Assembly: GCA_036504595.1 (NCBI GenBank)
Contig: DASXUX010000020.1
Span: forward strand, 124,001-188,000
From: DASXUX01 sp036504595
GTDB lineage: Bacteria; Planctomycetota; SZUA-567; H5-PLA8
Direction: 5' to 3'
Length of the DNA: 64,000 bases
In this document: positions 6,599 to 15,077 of the stretch, piece by piece
How positions within the stretch are numbered: position 1 is the first letter of the stretch
How the letters are laid out: the number at the start of each line of letters is the position of its first letter
The notes under the pieces: model-generated
Database searches by the model: none
Seen by the model: the letters and a program-made list of their open reading frames with translations, nothing else
Told to the model about the DNA's origin: nothing
Translations under genes and position numbers: made by a program

Positions 6599-9388
6599 TC
6601 AACACAGATCGTTCTTTCGCCGCAGCGCCCACTCCAGCCCTGCGCATACCAGCACCAGCAAAAACAACGGCAGCTCAAGCTTCTTCTCCGTCCGCACGCT
6701 GCCGGTCAATTCCTCGCCGCTTAACCAATCGGGCAGCGCCATCAAATCGCGAACAGCGAAAAACCGCCCGCCGGACTGCGCCGCCATCTGCTGCAACAAC
6801 GCTGCCTGCATCTCTGGTTGCTGAAGTTCGAGCGGCCGGTTGACGACGCTCACCTCCAGAATATTCGAGTCTTTCTTCGCCGCGCCCGGCGCGCTGAACG
6901 ACACCACGCCCACGCTCGTCGGGACGTAGTAGCCGTGATACAAGCCGGGGCTGGCGGGAACCGCCTGAAGCATAATTGTCTTTGCAGCGGGCTCTTTTCC
7001 GGCCGGCACGGAGGCCGGCGCTACCCCACCCGTGCCACGTTCAACAACTTCTATCGCGAACTGCGGCGTTTTGAGCGGCTCGAAGACCTCGTTGTGCGCG
7101 TTCACCGAAATCTGCACACGCCCGCCGAGCTGATAATCCTTCTGGTCCGTTTCCACGTTGATGCGCTTGTTCTCGCCGAGCAGCCGCGAGAACGTCAGCA
7201 CCTGGATCGCCTGACTCCAGAATTTCGCGTGATAGCGGTCGCCGCGCTTGAACCGCAGCCGCCAAAGCTGATCGGTGCCAACATACATCGACTTGCCCGT
7301 GCCGTAGCGCTGCCACGCGATCAGCGGATACGTGCGGTTGCTCTCGCCGGCGCCGATCAGCGGCACCGAAACCGTCGCCAGCGTCGTCGCTCCGGTTTTC
7401 AGCGCGCCCAGCCGCGGCAATTCGTACATGGGCGTCACCAGCGACCAGATGCTCTGGCTGATCGCCACGTCGTCGTCCAGCCGCATGATCGCGCTGCGCT
7501 CGCCTTCCGGCGTCAGGCGCAGCTTCAGCGTCGGCGGCACGATCATCCAGCCGGCGCCGGCCGGCACGGAGGCCGGTCCCACCCCGCTGAGTTCCACGGG
7601 CAGGATCTTCTCGATAGGCGTTCCGGCGTACGCGCGCGGAGTGTAAAAATGCCCGGCGATCATCAGGAACGACGCGCCGCGCGCACGTACCATTTCCTCC
7701 AGGCGCTCCATCTGCTCGGTGGTCAGCTTCTCGGGATTCACGTCGCCGAGTATGACCATGTCGTACTTGTACGCCTCAGCCGCCTCTTTGGGGAACTCGG
7801 CCAGATAGCGCTCGGAACTTTTCGGCAACTCCGGGTCGCCTTCGCTCATGATGAAGCGCACGTCCAGCCGCGCATCGCGCAGGAGTACCTGCCGCAAGTA
7901 GCGATATTCCCAGCGTGGACTGCCTTCGACGTACAGCACTTTGACTTTCTCGTCCGTCACGCGCAGCGATTGCTGCAGCGCGTTGTTGTCGCGATTGCTT
8001 TCGTCGTCGAATGGCGGGACGGAGACTTCGAGCAAAAACGTTCCGATGTCTTTCGGAGCGATGCGCAGCTCCTCGATCTGCACCGCGCCGTTGAGCGTCA
8101 CCTTCTGCCGCGCGAGCACCTGCCCGCCGACTTTCACGATCACTTCGGTCTGCCGGCCCGGATAGCCAGTGGATTCGATCTGCGCCCGCACCGGCATTTC
8201 GTCGCCCGCATGAGCCACTTCCTGCGCGGTCATCTGGCGCAACGCGACGTCCTGCGTCTCAGCGACGCCCAGCCCAATCGTGTAGATCGGCGTGCCCGAC
8301 TTGCCGAGGCGGCGCGCGATCTCCACGGGATCGACTCCTTTGTTGACGCCGCCGTCGGTGATCAGCACGATGCCCGCCAGGGGCTGGCCCGCGTGCCGCT
8401 CCAGCATCTCCTCAATGCCCGTGCCCAGCGCCGTGCCTTCATCGCTGGCTTGAAGCTCCTTCAGACCCGCCAGAATCTGCCGCGACGTCTCGGGGCCGTC
8501 CGCCGGGATCTCCAGATTCAGGCGCTGAAGTTTTTCGCCAAAACGATACAGGAAAACGTCGCAGCGCTCATGCAGGCGCTCCAACAGCTTCAGTTGCGAA
8601 TGGCTGAGAATTCCCTTCGCGATCTCCATCCGCGTGACCTGCGACCCGCGTTTGGCGATGTCGTCGCACTTCACCGGCGCGCGAATCTTGAACGCAAGCT
8701 GCTCCAGCGCCGCCGCGATTTCCATCTGCCGCGTGGCAAGACTTTCCGCGGTAGGACGGGCGTCCCTGCCCGTCGGCGCGGCGGGCACGGAGGCCCGCCC
8801 TACCTCAGACTGCAACTGCCGCTGGCGGGAGATCAGCGTCGTCAGCGGCGGCAGAGCTTCGCTCGGGCAAGACTGGCTCAAGTCGTGCAGCACGCCTTCA
8901 ATCAGCGCTTGCGTCTCTCGCGCGGCCACTGGCTTCGACGCCAACTCCTGGCCCGCTCGATGCAGCAATTGCAGAGCACGCTGAAGCAGCGTGTCGGCCG
9001 TCGAGTTCGGATACTGGACCTGCCCGATGGCCAGCGCCGCTTCAGCCACGGCCCAACCGGTTCGCCGGACATCCTTAATGCCCATGCTCAGCGATGCGTC
9101 GCAGAGGACGACAATGGATTTTCGAATTTGGACGGAGTGCTCGCTGATTGAGATGGGATCAAACAGCAGCAGCGCCAGTGCAATGAACAAGAGCGTTCGC
9201 AAAACCGCCCACAGCAGCCGCTGAAAAAACGAAATGCCTTTCTGGCGGAAGTAGAAAAAGAGCGAAAACGCAGCGGCGGCAACAACGATGAGCGCGAGCG
9301 TCCAGGCCGGACAGGGACGATTCAGCTTCCACTCCCAGTAGGTGAGCGGTCCGGGTTCGGCGGCGGCGAGGAGCAGCGCTGGGATCAT
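6599..9388 (-). CDS. Membrane vWA-domain protein with amidotransferase-like domain
   Basis: The start is the ATG at 9388, which overlaps the upstream stop as ATGA and gives 929 residues. A longer frame to 9550 would begin inside the previous gene. Helices at about 29-47 and 57-77 are followed by a von Willebrand A domain with the metal-site motif DASLS at 97-101 and a later VLITDGG. The middle (KVLYVEGSPRWEYRYL onward) resembles the class I glutamine-amidotransferase-like fold of BatA/BatB-type partner proteins. The C-terminus has one more membrane helix before RRKNDLC. Three copies of the palindromic element are translated in frame at about residues 195-213, 602-611 and 788-797. It probably acts with the preceding vWA protein and the MoxR ATPase. 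Confidence 0.85.
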   Translation of the reverse strand: MIPALLLAAAEPGPLTYWEWKLNRPCPAWTLALIVVAAAAFSLFFYFRQKGISFFQRLLWAVLRTLLFIALALLLFDPISISEHSVQIRKSIVVLCDASLSMGIKDVRRTGWAVAEAALAIGQVQYPNSTADTLLQRALQLLHRAGQELASKPVAARETQALIEGVLHDLSQSCPSEALPPLTTLISRQRQLQSEVGRASVPAAPTGRDARPTAESLATRQMEIAAALEQLAFKIRAPVKCDDIAKRGSQVTRMEIAKGILSHSQLKLLERLHERCDVFLYRFGEKLQRLNLEIPADGPETSRQILAGLKELQASDEGTALGTGIEEMLERHAGQPLAGIVLITDGGVNKGVDPVEIARRLGKSGTPIYTIGLGVAETQDVALRQMTAQEVAHAGDEMPVRAQIESTGYPGRQTEVIVKVGGQVLARQKVTLNGAVQIEELRIAPKDIGTFLLEVSVPPFDDESNRDNNALQQSLRVTDEKVKVLYVEGSPRWEYRYLRQVLLRDARLDVRFIMSEGDPELPKSSERYLAEFPKEAAEAYKYDMVILGDVNPEKLTTEQMERLEEMVRARGASFLMIAGHFYTPRAYAGTPIEKILPVELSGVGPASVPAGAGWMIVPPTLKLRLTPEGERSAIMRLDDDVAISQSIWSLVTPMYELPRLGALKTGATTLATVSVPLIGAGESNRTYPLIAWQRYGTGKSMYVGTDQLWRLRFKRGDRYHAKFWSQAIQVLTFSRLLGENKRINVETDQKDYQLGGRVQISVNAHNEVFEPLKTPQFAIEVVERGTGGVAPASVPAGKEPAAKTIMLQAVPASPGLYHGYYVPTSVGVVSFSAPGAAKKDSNILEVSVVNRPLELQQPEMQAALLQQMAAQSGGRFFAVRDLMALPDWLSGEELTGSVRTEKKLELPLFLLVLVCAGLEWALRRKNDLC
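7000..7026. repeat. Palindromic in-frame element, half copy A
   Basis: One arm (CCGGCACGGAGGCCGGCGCTACC) is present. On the coding strand it is read as VAPASVPAG within the vWA/amidotransferase-like protein. The other arm is absent. Confidence 0.8.
7557..7583. repeat. Palindromic in-frame element, half copy B
   Basis: One arm with a GGTCCCACC end variant, read as VGPASVPAG on the coding strand of the vWA/amidotransferase-like gene. Confidence 0.75.
8750..8804. repeat. Palindromic in-frame element, full copy C
   Basis: Both arms (GCGTCCCTGCCCG and CGGGCACGGAGGCCCG) with an 8-10 bp loop lie between GGTAGG and CCTACC ends. The coding strand reads VGRASVPAAPTGRDARPT. The site is in the linker after the vWA metal-site region. 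Confidence 0.9.
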
Positions 9389-11730
9389 GGTTTGCGCTGC
9401 TCCGAAAGCTGCTCTTGGCTCTTGGCTCTTAGCTCCTGGTTGATCGAAAAGCCTGAGATGGTTTCGACAACTTTCATGCGCGAGAACCAGTGCGCGAGGA
9501 GGAACTCGATCAAAAACGCGGCGATGGCCGCGTAGAGCATCGGACGCCACAGCGGCACGCCCGTGCGCGCAGTTTGCAGCGACTGCGTCAGCGCGCTTGG
9601 GTCGCCTTCCACGATCTGCAGCGGAAGGCCGCGCAATGCCGCCGTGAGCGATTCGCCCTGCAGACAGCCCACGGCCGATTCACGCACGTCCACGTTCACC
9701 GGCAGGCGCGTGGCGGCGGTAGGGCGGGCCTCCGTGCCCGCCGCTTTGCGCTCGTTGGCGGGCAGGGACGCCCGCGCCACTGCTTCAATCGTGTAAATGC
9801 CCGGCAAATCTGTTTTCGCGACGGAGACCATCCGGCGGCCTTCGCCCTGAAATGTCTTCAGCGTGGTGGGCTCGCCTTTCGGATCGGTGAGGAGCGCCTG
9901 ATCGCCCGCAAAATCCGCCGGCAGCCGCGCGCTGATCGTTTCGCCGACGATATACGGCCGCTCCGACTGCTGCTGCGTGAGTTCCGTCACGGCCTGGTGC
10001 AGCAGAACCGGAAAGAACATCGATTTCGGCAGATTCGTCCACTGTTCGTCCGCCGTGCAGTTGAAGAACAGCACCTTGCCCTGCCCCACGTCGCGCTCGG
10101 CCAGCAAGGTAGCGCCGGCGTCCCTGCCGGCCGGCACGGAGGCCGGCGCTACCCCCGTTTCAAAGCGAAGGATTTCGCGCACGCCGGGAGCGAGCGTGAT
10201 CGGAAAGCGGCGATAGAACAGCGGCTCGCTGAGCAGTTCCTTGGGCAGCGCGCGCAGGTTCTGCGAAAGGGCCCCGCCCGTCGGACTGACTTCGAGCGCC
10301 AGCGCATTGTCCTGCTTGATCACATCGCCGATCGGCGCGCTCAATTCGCCCGGAAGCAGGCCGACCTTTCCAAACGACAGGTTCGCCAGTCGCGCATTGA
10401 TCAGATCGCCGGCGAAGAAGATCAGCCCGCCGCCCCACGCCACATAATCGTGCAGTGTCTCAAGCAACGGCGCCGGAAGTTCGGGCACGTTGGCGAGGAT
10501 CACAACCTGATAGTCGAACAGCCGCACGCTGCCCAATTGCGTGCGCGAGATGCAGTCCACCGAAAGCCCGCGCGACGCGTTCTTCGCTTTTCCGGGTGCA
10601 AGCGCGACGGCCAGATAACGGCTGTCACTGGTAGCGCGGGCCTCCGTGCCCGCCTGCTTTGCTTCGGCGGGCAGGGACGCCCGCCCTACTGCTACCTGCC
10701 CATCCACGCACAGAATGCGCAGCGCGTCGCGCACGTGAAAAACGGCGTAGCGGGTGTTGTCGGTCGCGAGCGGGTCTTCGGTAATTCTGGCTGTCGCGCG
10801 CAGCGGGCCGCTGCTTTTCAGGCGCGCGTAGAGGAACACGGGCACGGTCTGGCGCGGCGGGACCGAAACGGTTTTCTCATCGACGACACTGCCTTCGATC
10901 GCCAGTTGCACGCGCACGCCGTCTTGTTTTTGCTCGCCCGTGTTGGCCACTTCCGCCAGCACACGGACCATCTCGCCTTTGATCAGGTGGCCCGAGAGCG
11001 CGCGCAAATCGGTGATGGCGAGGTTCTCTTTGCCGTCATCGCCGCAGGGCAGAAGGAAGACGCGGCCGAGCCCCGCCATGTCCGAAACGCGCGTGCGAGC
11101 TTCCTGGGAGGGGTCCGCCCAGCTTTGTTTCTGCGCGTCGCTGACGAGATAGCACTCACGGTCGGGCACGTCCATGTCGCGCAGCGCATTGAGAACGGCA
11201 TCGAGGTTCGATTCGAGTGCGAGCGGCTCCGGCAGGACTTCTGCCTTTCCGAGCAGGCCGGCAACTTCCTGCGGGTTGCAGTTGATCGAGCGATACAGCA
11301 GCCGCGGCCGCCGCCCCATCAGCAGCACCGTCAGGCGCGTGCCGGGCGTGACGTTTTTCAGAACATCGCGGACGAGTTTCACGCCCCGGTCGAAGCGCGT
11401 GCTGACGCCCGCCTGGTAATTCATGCTGAACGAGGCGTCGAGCGCGATGACCGTTCCGAGCGCCCCGCCGCTGGTCTTCGCGCTGAAGAAACTCGGAATG
11501 ACCGGCCGCGCGATTGCCAGAGCCAGCAGCAGAATCGCCAGGCAGCGCAGCACTAAAAGGAGGATGTCTTCAAGGCGAACGCGCCGCGAGCGCGTGGTGA
11601 CGGCCTTGCGAAGCAATTCCATGGCAGCCCACTGCATCACCGGCGTGCGGTAGCGGCTGAGCAAATGGATGACGATGGGAACGCCGATCCCGGCCGCGCA
11701 CCAGAGAAGGATAGGCTGCAGGAAGGTCAT
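9385..11730 (-). CDS. BatA-like membrane vWA-domain protein
   Basis: The protein has 781 residues. The N-terminus MTFLQPILLWCAAGIGVPIVIHLLS is the BatA/TIGR02226-type membrane segment, with a second helix at about 55-78. The von Willebrand A metal site DASFS is at 98-102. A DUF-like middle region and a glutamine-amidotransferase-like segment (SVRLFDYQVVILANV, WGGGLIFFAGD) follow, and a C-terminal helix lies near 730-750. It overlaps the next gene by four bases (ATGA), indicating translational coupling. Three palindromic elements are translated in it, near residues 347-367, 526-541 and 650-671. The last 15 residues are encoded by a gctcttgg-type tandem array. vWA proteins next to MoxR ATPases are thought to be chaperone or assembly partners; the target here is unknown. 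Confidence 0.85.
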   Translation of the reverse strand: MTFLQPILLWCAAGIGVPIVIHLLSRYRTPVMQWAAMELLRKAVTTRSRRVRLEDILLLVLRCLAILLLALAIARPVIPSFFSAKTSGGALGTVIALDASFSMNYQAGVSTRFDRGVKLVRDVLKNVTPGTRLTVLLMGRRPRLLYRSINCNPQEVAGLLGKAEVLPEPLALESNLDAVLNALRDMDVPDRECYLVSDAQKQSWADPSQEARTRVSDMAGLGRVFLLPCGDDGKENLAITDLRALSGHLIKGEMVRVLAEVANTGEQKQDGVRVQLAIEGSVVDEKTVSVPPRQTVPVFLYARLKSSGPLRATARITEDPLATDNTRYAVFHVRDALRILCVDGQVAVGRASLPAEAKQAGTEARATSDSRYLAVALAPGKAKNASRGLSVDCISRTQLGSVRLFDYQVVILANVPELPAPLLETLHDYVAWGGGLIFFAGDLINARLANLSFGKVGLLPGELSAPIGDVIKQDNALALEVSPTGGALSQNLRALPKELLSEPLFYRRFPITLAPGVREILRFETGVAPASVPAGRDAGATLLAERDVGQGKVLFFNCTADEQWTNLPKSMFFPVLLHQAVTELTQQQSERPYIVGETISARLPADFAGDQALLTDPKGEPTTLKTFQGEGRRMVSVAKTDLPGIYTIEAVARASLPANERKAAGTEARPTAATRLPVNVDVRESAVGCLQGESLTAALRGLPLQIVEGDPSALTQSLQTARTGVPLWRPMLYAAIAAFLIEFLLAHWFSRMKVVETISGFSINQELRAKSQEQLSEQRKP
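9410..9434. repeat. gctcttggct tandem array inside the BatA-like gene
   Basis: Three units encode LRAKSQEQ at the very C-terminus of the BatA-like protein. The unit matches the intergenic array at 6431-6462. Confidence 0.75.
9718..9780. repeat. Palindromic in-frame element, full copy D (flipped)
   Basis: The arms are in the opposite order to copy C, with a 15 bp loop. The coding strand reads ARASLPA, a short variable loop, then GTEARPT. The frame is the same as in the other copies. Confidence 0.9.
10108..10153. repeat. Palindromic in-frame element, full copy E
   Basis: The two 23 bp arms meet with no loop and match at 21 of 23 positions when one is inverted. The coding strand reads VAPASVPAGRDAGAT. 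Confidence 0.95.
10630..10690. repeat. Palindromic in-frame element, full copy F (flipped)
   Basis: Flipped orientation with a loop of about 15 bp. The coding strand reads VGRASLPA, then EAKQA, then GTEARAT. Confidence 0.9.
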
Positions 11731-11745
11731 CGGGCGCTCCCCGCG

Positions 11746-11890
11746 GGTTTAGGGTTCAGGGTTCGGGGTTCGGGGTTCAGGGGCGGCTTGTGATGGCCCA
11801 AAGTCCTGCATGCATGATTCATTCGTTGGACCACGCGCAGCCTCTCGGATGCAGAAAACAAAACCCTGAACCCCGAACCCTGACCCCTGC
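11746..11890. repeat. Inverted pair of tandem arrays between BatA-like and DUF58 genes
   Basis: The array gggttcagggttcgggg (11746-11782) faces its complement, ccctgaaccccgaaccc (11864-11890), across about 80 bp. The transcript of this 162 bp intra-operon gap could fold into a long imperfect stem. Confidence 0.75.
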
Positions 11891-11892
11891 CG

Positions 11893-12780
11893 TTACCTCG
11901 CTGCCAAGAATTGCGACAGCACCGCTCCCAGCGGCCGGGCGGTGTTGACCAGCACGTATTCGGCGCGGCAGCGGTCGCAGGCTTTTTTCACGCGCGCCAG
12001 CAGCTTGTTCAATTCTGCCAGATAACTTTCGCGGATGCGCTGCGGATGCGCGACCAGATCTTCTTCGCCTTCCATGCCGCGGAATTTCCACGAGCCGCGC
12101 ATGGGAAGCTCAAGCTCAAACGGGTCGAGAATCTGAAACACGATCACGTTGTGGCCTCGGTAGCGAAGGTGCTCCAGCCCGAGCAGAAAATCATCCACAT
12201 TGTCGAGCAGATCGGAGAAGAGAATGACGAAGCCGCGCTGGCGAACGCGCCGGGCAAACTCATGCAAAATGGCGCCGACATTCGTGCGCGGTTCCACGCC
12301 CGTGCCTTCCAGTTCGACGGCGATATCCACGATGATCTGCGTCGTGCTTTTGGGCTCGATGTACTTGCGCAGTTCCGAATCGAAAACGGCCAGCCCGACC
12401 GAATCGTTCTGCTTCACGACCAGGTACGCCAGCGCCGCGGCGAGGTGCTTCGCGCAATCGAGCTTGGAGAGTTTGCCCGAGGCATAGTTCATCGAGGAGC
12501 TGGCGTCGAGCAGCAGGTGCGCGGTGAAGTTGGTCTCGGCTTCGAAGAGCTTGACGTAGTAGCGCTGCGAGCGGCCGTAGACGCGCCAGTCGATATCCTT
12601 GATGTTGTCTCCGGCGATGTACGCGCGGTGCTGCGCGAACTCGGTGCTGAAGCCCTTCAGCGTGCTGCGATGCATGCCCACGCGCACGCCTTCCACGGCG
12701 CGTCGCGCCAGCAGTTCGAGCGCGCTGACTTTCTGGATCAGCGCGGGATCGAGGTAGCGGCGTTTAGCCTGCGCGCTCAT
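11893..12780 (-). CDS. DUF58 domain protein (vWA-like)
   Basis: The protein has 295 residues. The family hallmark of a Gly-Asp pair followed by Ile-Asp-Trp is present (YIAGDNIKDIDWRVYGR, about 54-70). The vWA-like metal site is DASSS at 92-96. No membrane segment is seen, so the protein is cytoplasmic. It starts at ATG 12780 and overlaps the end of the MoxR gene by 17 bp. DUF58 proteins are the usual partner of MoxR AAA ATPases and are inferred to link the ATPase to the membrane vWA proteins encoded next. Function is otherwise unknown. Confidence 0.9.
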   Translation of the reverse strand: MSAQAKRRYLDPALIQKVSALELLARRAVEGVRVGMHRSTLKGFSTEFAQHRAYIAGDNIKDIDWRVYGRSQRYYVKLFEAETNFTAHLLLDASSSMNYASGKLSKLDCAKHLAAALAYLVVKQNDSVGLAVFDSELRKYIEPKSTTQIIVDIAVELEGTGVEPRTNVGAILHEFARRVRQRGFVILFSDLLDNVDDFLLGLEHLRYRGHNVIVFQILDPFELELPMRGSWKFRGMEGEEDLVAHPQRIRESYLAELNKLLARVKKACDRCRAEYVLVNTARPLGAVLSQFLAAR

Positions 12781-14011
12781 ACAGCCTCTCGTCAGCCGGA
12801 ATGGTTTCGAGCAGCCGTGTGACGATATCGTTGGTGGTCACGCCTTCGGCTTGCGCGGCGAAGTTTGTGCCCAGGCGGTGGCGCATCACAGAGGGCGCGA
12901 CGGCTTGGATGTCTTCGACGGCGACGTGGAATCGGCCTTTCAGGAGCGCGCGCGCCTTGCCGGCCAGGATCAGATTCAGGCTGGCCCTCGGGCCGGCGCC
13001 GAAGGAGATCCAATCTTTGATGAACTGCGGCGCCTTGGCTTCGGCGGGGCGCGTGGAGCGCACGAGCGTCGCCGCGTAATGAAAGATGTGTTCGGCCGCG
13101 GGAACTTTGCGTACGAGCTGCTGCAGGTCGAGAATTTCCTGGCGCGAAAGGACGGAGCGCTGATCGGGCTCGACGCTGCTGGTCGCCGACTTCATGATCT
13201 CGATTTCTTCGTCCAGCGACGGGTAATCGACGTTGATCTTGAGCAGGAAACGATCGAGCTGCGCTTCAGGCAACGGATACGTGCCTTCCTGATCGAGCGG
13301 GTTTTGCGTGGCGAGCACGAAAAACGGCAGCTCTAGCTTGTACTCGGTGCCGCCGAACGAGACATGTTTCTCCTGCATGGCTTCCAGCAACGCGGCCTGT
13401 GTCTTTGGTGGCGTGCGGTTGATTTCGTCGGCCAGAACGATGTTGGAGAAGATGGGGCCTTTCATGAAACGGAAGTTGCGCTGCCCGGTCGCGGGATCGT
13501 CCTGCAAAATCTCGGTGCCAGTGATGTCGGCGGGCATTAAGTCGGGCGTAAACTGAATGCGATGGAACGAGAGCGACAGCGTGCGGGCCAGCGAACTAAT
13601 CAGCAGCGTCTTCGCCAAACCCGGCACGCCTTCCAGGAGACAATGTCCGCGCGCGAAAATGCCGATCATGACTTCTTCGATCACTTTCGATTGGCCGATG
13701 ATCGATTTGGACAGCTCGCGGCGAATGCGTTCGAACGCGCTCTGCAGCCGCCGCACGGCTTCGATATCGTCTTCGTTCTTCGGGACGGGGGTAGCGCCGG
13801 CGTCCCTGCCGGTCGCCGCCGGACCATCGTTTTTCTCTGCCGGCACGGAGGCCGGCGCTACCGGCAGTGGCGTTCCGTTGGCATCGACCAGCACTGGTGC
13901 GCCGATCACGCCGCACTGACATTTGATTTTTTTCCCGATCATCTCGGCTTTGATGCGGTACGTGCGTCCGCATTCACCGCAGCGGACGAGCTTCTGTTCC
14001 GTGGTTTCCAC
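12764..14011 (-). CDS. MoxR-type AAA+ ATPase with N-terminal zinc ribbon
   Basis: The GTG start at 14011 is chosen because AGGAGG lies ten bases upstream; a TTG at 14038 lies before that site. This gives 415 residues. Cys11, Cys14, Cys31 and Cys33 form a small zinc-ribbon-like head. A palindromic element is translated as the linker (about 50-74). The AAA+ core then has Walker A GVPGLAKT (about 128-135), Walker B with ADEINR, and the sensor segment ATQNP. MoxR ATPases remodel or insert cofactors into vWA-associated targets. It is the first gene of the operon that runs down to the prenyltransferase-repeat gene. The zinc ribbon is an unusual addition. Confidence 0.92.
   Translation of the reverse strand: METTEQKLVRCGECGRTYRIKAEMIGKKIKCQCGVIGAPVLVDANGTPLPVAPASVPAEKNDGPAATGRDAGATPVPKNEDDIEAVRRLQSAFERIRRELSKSIIGQSKVIEEVMIGIFARGHCLLEGVPGLAKTLLISSLARTLSLSFHRIQFTPDLMPADITGTEILQDDPATGQRNFRFMKGPIFSNIVLADEINRTPPKTQAALLEAMQEKHVSFGGTEYKLELPFFVLATQNPLDQEGTYPLPEAQLDRFLLKINVDYPSLDEEIEIMKSATSSVEPDQRSVLSRQEILDLQQLVRKVPAAEHIFHYAATLVRSTRPAEAKAPQFIKDWISFGAGPRASLNLILAGKARALLKGRFHVAVEDIQAVAPSVMRHRLGTNFAAQAEGVTTNDIVTRLLETIPADERLYERAG
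13790..13862. repeat. Palindromic in-frame element, full copy G
   Basis: The longest copy, with a loop of about 27 bp. The coding strand reads VAPASVPA, then EKNDGPAAT, then GRDAGAT. It forms the linker between the zinc ribbon and the AAA+ domain of the MoxR protein. Confidence 0.92.
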
Positions 14012-14248
14012 TCGGGCGGGTCCTCCTGGGAACTGCAACGTATCTTAGCGCGTGCTGAGCCGCTGTCTAAGACGCCTTAGCAGTCACCAGTCATCAGTGA
14101 TCAGTCGCCAGCGCCTGGTTGTTTATTTTCAGCGCTAAACGGCCGGGTCAGGTTTAGATTAACGATGCAGGTGTGACCGGCTGTGCGGGCGCGCGGTTGA
14201 CATTCACAGCGGTCAACCCCGTGCAACGGCGTCAACGGACAGGTGCCC
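14012..14248. other. Divergent intergenic region, MoxR operon / secreted protein
   Basis: This 237 bp gap separates two divergent genes and should hold both promoters. A short array of agtcaccagtcatcagtgatcagt type is at 14083-14106. No convincing -35/-10 pair could be assigned by eye. Confidence 0.5.
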
Positions 14249-15076
14249 ATGCGCTGGATTGTCCTCCTTTCCCTCTCCTCCCTCCTGCTTGCGGTTGCAG
14301 GGTCTTGCGCAGAGGAGGCGCAGCCCACTGCAACCGCAGGCGCCCTGCCTGCATCAGCAGAAAAACAAAAGCCCGAGCCGCCACGACGCGTGACGGTTCG
14401 CTGCCGGCTGGAGTATTACACCATTGGAATTCGCGACAACGAGCCCGGGCGGTTCGTTTCGCCGGACGAGCGGATCGCCGATCCGTGGAAAGTGACCGGC
14501 GCCGTGCTTTACGTGGCGGAAGAAAGCGAATACGCCGGGAAGCTCATCACGGTTCGCACGAATGGTGTTGAAGCGTTTTCGGACTTGCAGAGCGGTTTCG
14601 AAATCACGGTGCCCGTTTCGGCGATCGGCAAATGCGATTTCGCGCACTTCATCAACGAACTGGAGCCGCAACCGGCGCGTCGAAGCGAGGCCGAGGACGA
14701 GGAGATTCGCCGGAGGATTCGCTTAAGGCCGCGCAATGCACCGCCCACGCGTGTCGAAACCGTGTGCCAGATGTTTTGCTACGTCGGCTTCGCCTCGGGC
14801 CAGCAACCTGGAGACGTGTTTTATCACCCCGCTCGCGCTGTTGGCAGTTCGCAGCCATACGGAATGATTTTTGTGATCACGCAGCCGCCCGAACACGCGG
14901 GCAAGGCGTTCAGCATGCATCACGACGGCCTGCAGGCCAGCGGCGACGCCTACAAGATGTACAAGCCCGGAAAGCGCTACCGCATGGCGGTCAACGCCGC
15001 CGAAATTGGCGAACTGCGCTACCACGATTGCAGTTGCCGCGAGCGCGAAGAGGTCACCGAAGAGCCGGGAATGTGA
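14249..15076 (+). CDS. Secreted protein of unknown function
   Basis: The ATG at 14249 gives 275 residues; a GTG two codons earlier is possible. MRWIVLLSLSSLLLAVAGSCAEE is a clear signal peptide, with a Cys that could make it a lipoprotein, although the lipobox is not classical. Two similar halves (about 45-140 and 150-270) each contain an AGK...F segment followed by a closing beta-strand and a Cys-containing tail, which suggests a duplicated beta domain. I do not recognise the family. The gene converges on the following minus-strand gene, and the two stop codons are one base apart. Confidence 0.6.
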   Translation: MRWIVLLSLSSLLLAVAGSCAEEAQPTATAGALPASAEKQKPEPPRRVTVRCRLEYYTIGIRDNEPGRFVSPDERIADPWKVTGAVLYVAEESEYAGKLITVRTNGVEAFSDLQSGFEITVPVSAIGKCDFAHFINELEPQPARRSEAEDEEIRRRIRLRPRNAPPTRVETVCQMFCYVGFASGQQPGDVFYHPARAVGSSQPYGMIFVITQPPEHAGKAFSMHHDGLQASGDAYKMYKPGKRYRMAVNAAEIGELRYHDCSCREREEVTEEPGM

Positions 15077-15077
15077 C

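Noticed and set aside
6818..11556. Long plus-strand ORFs (777 and 688 residues) opposite the vWA genes
   Set aside because: Antisense shadows caused by codon bias. The minus-strand frames carry vWA motifs and membrane helices.
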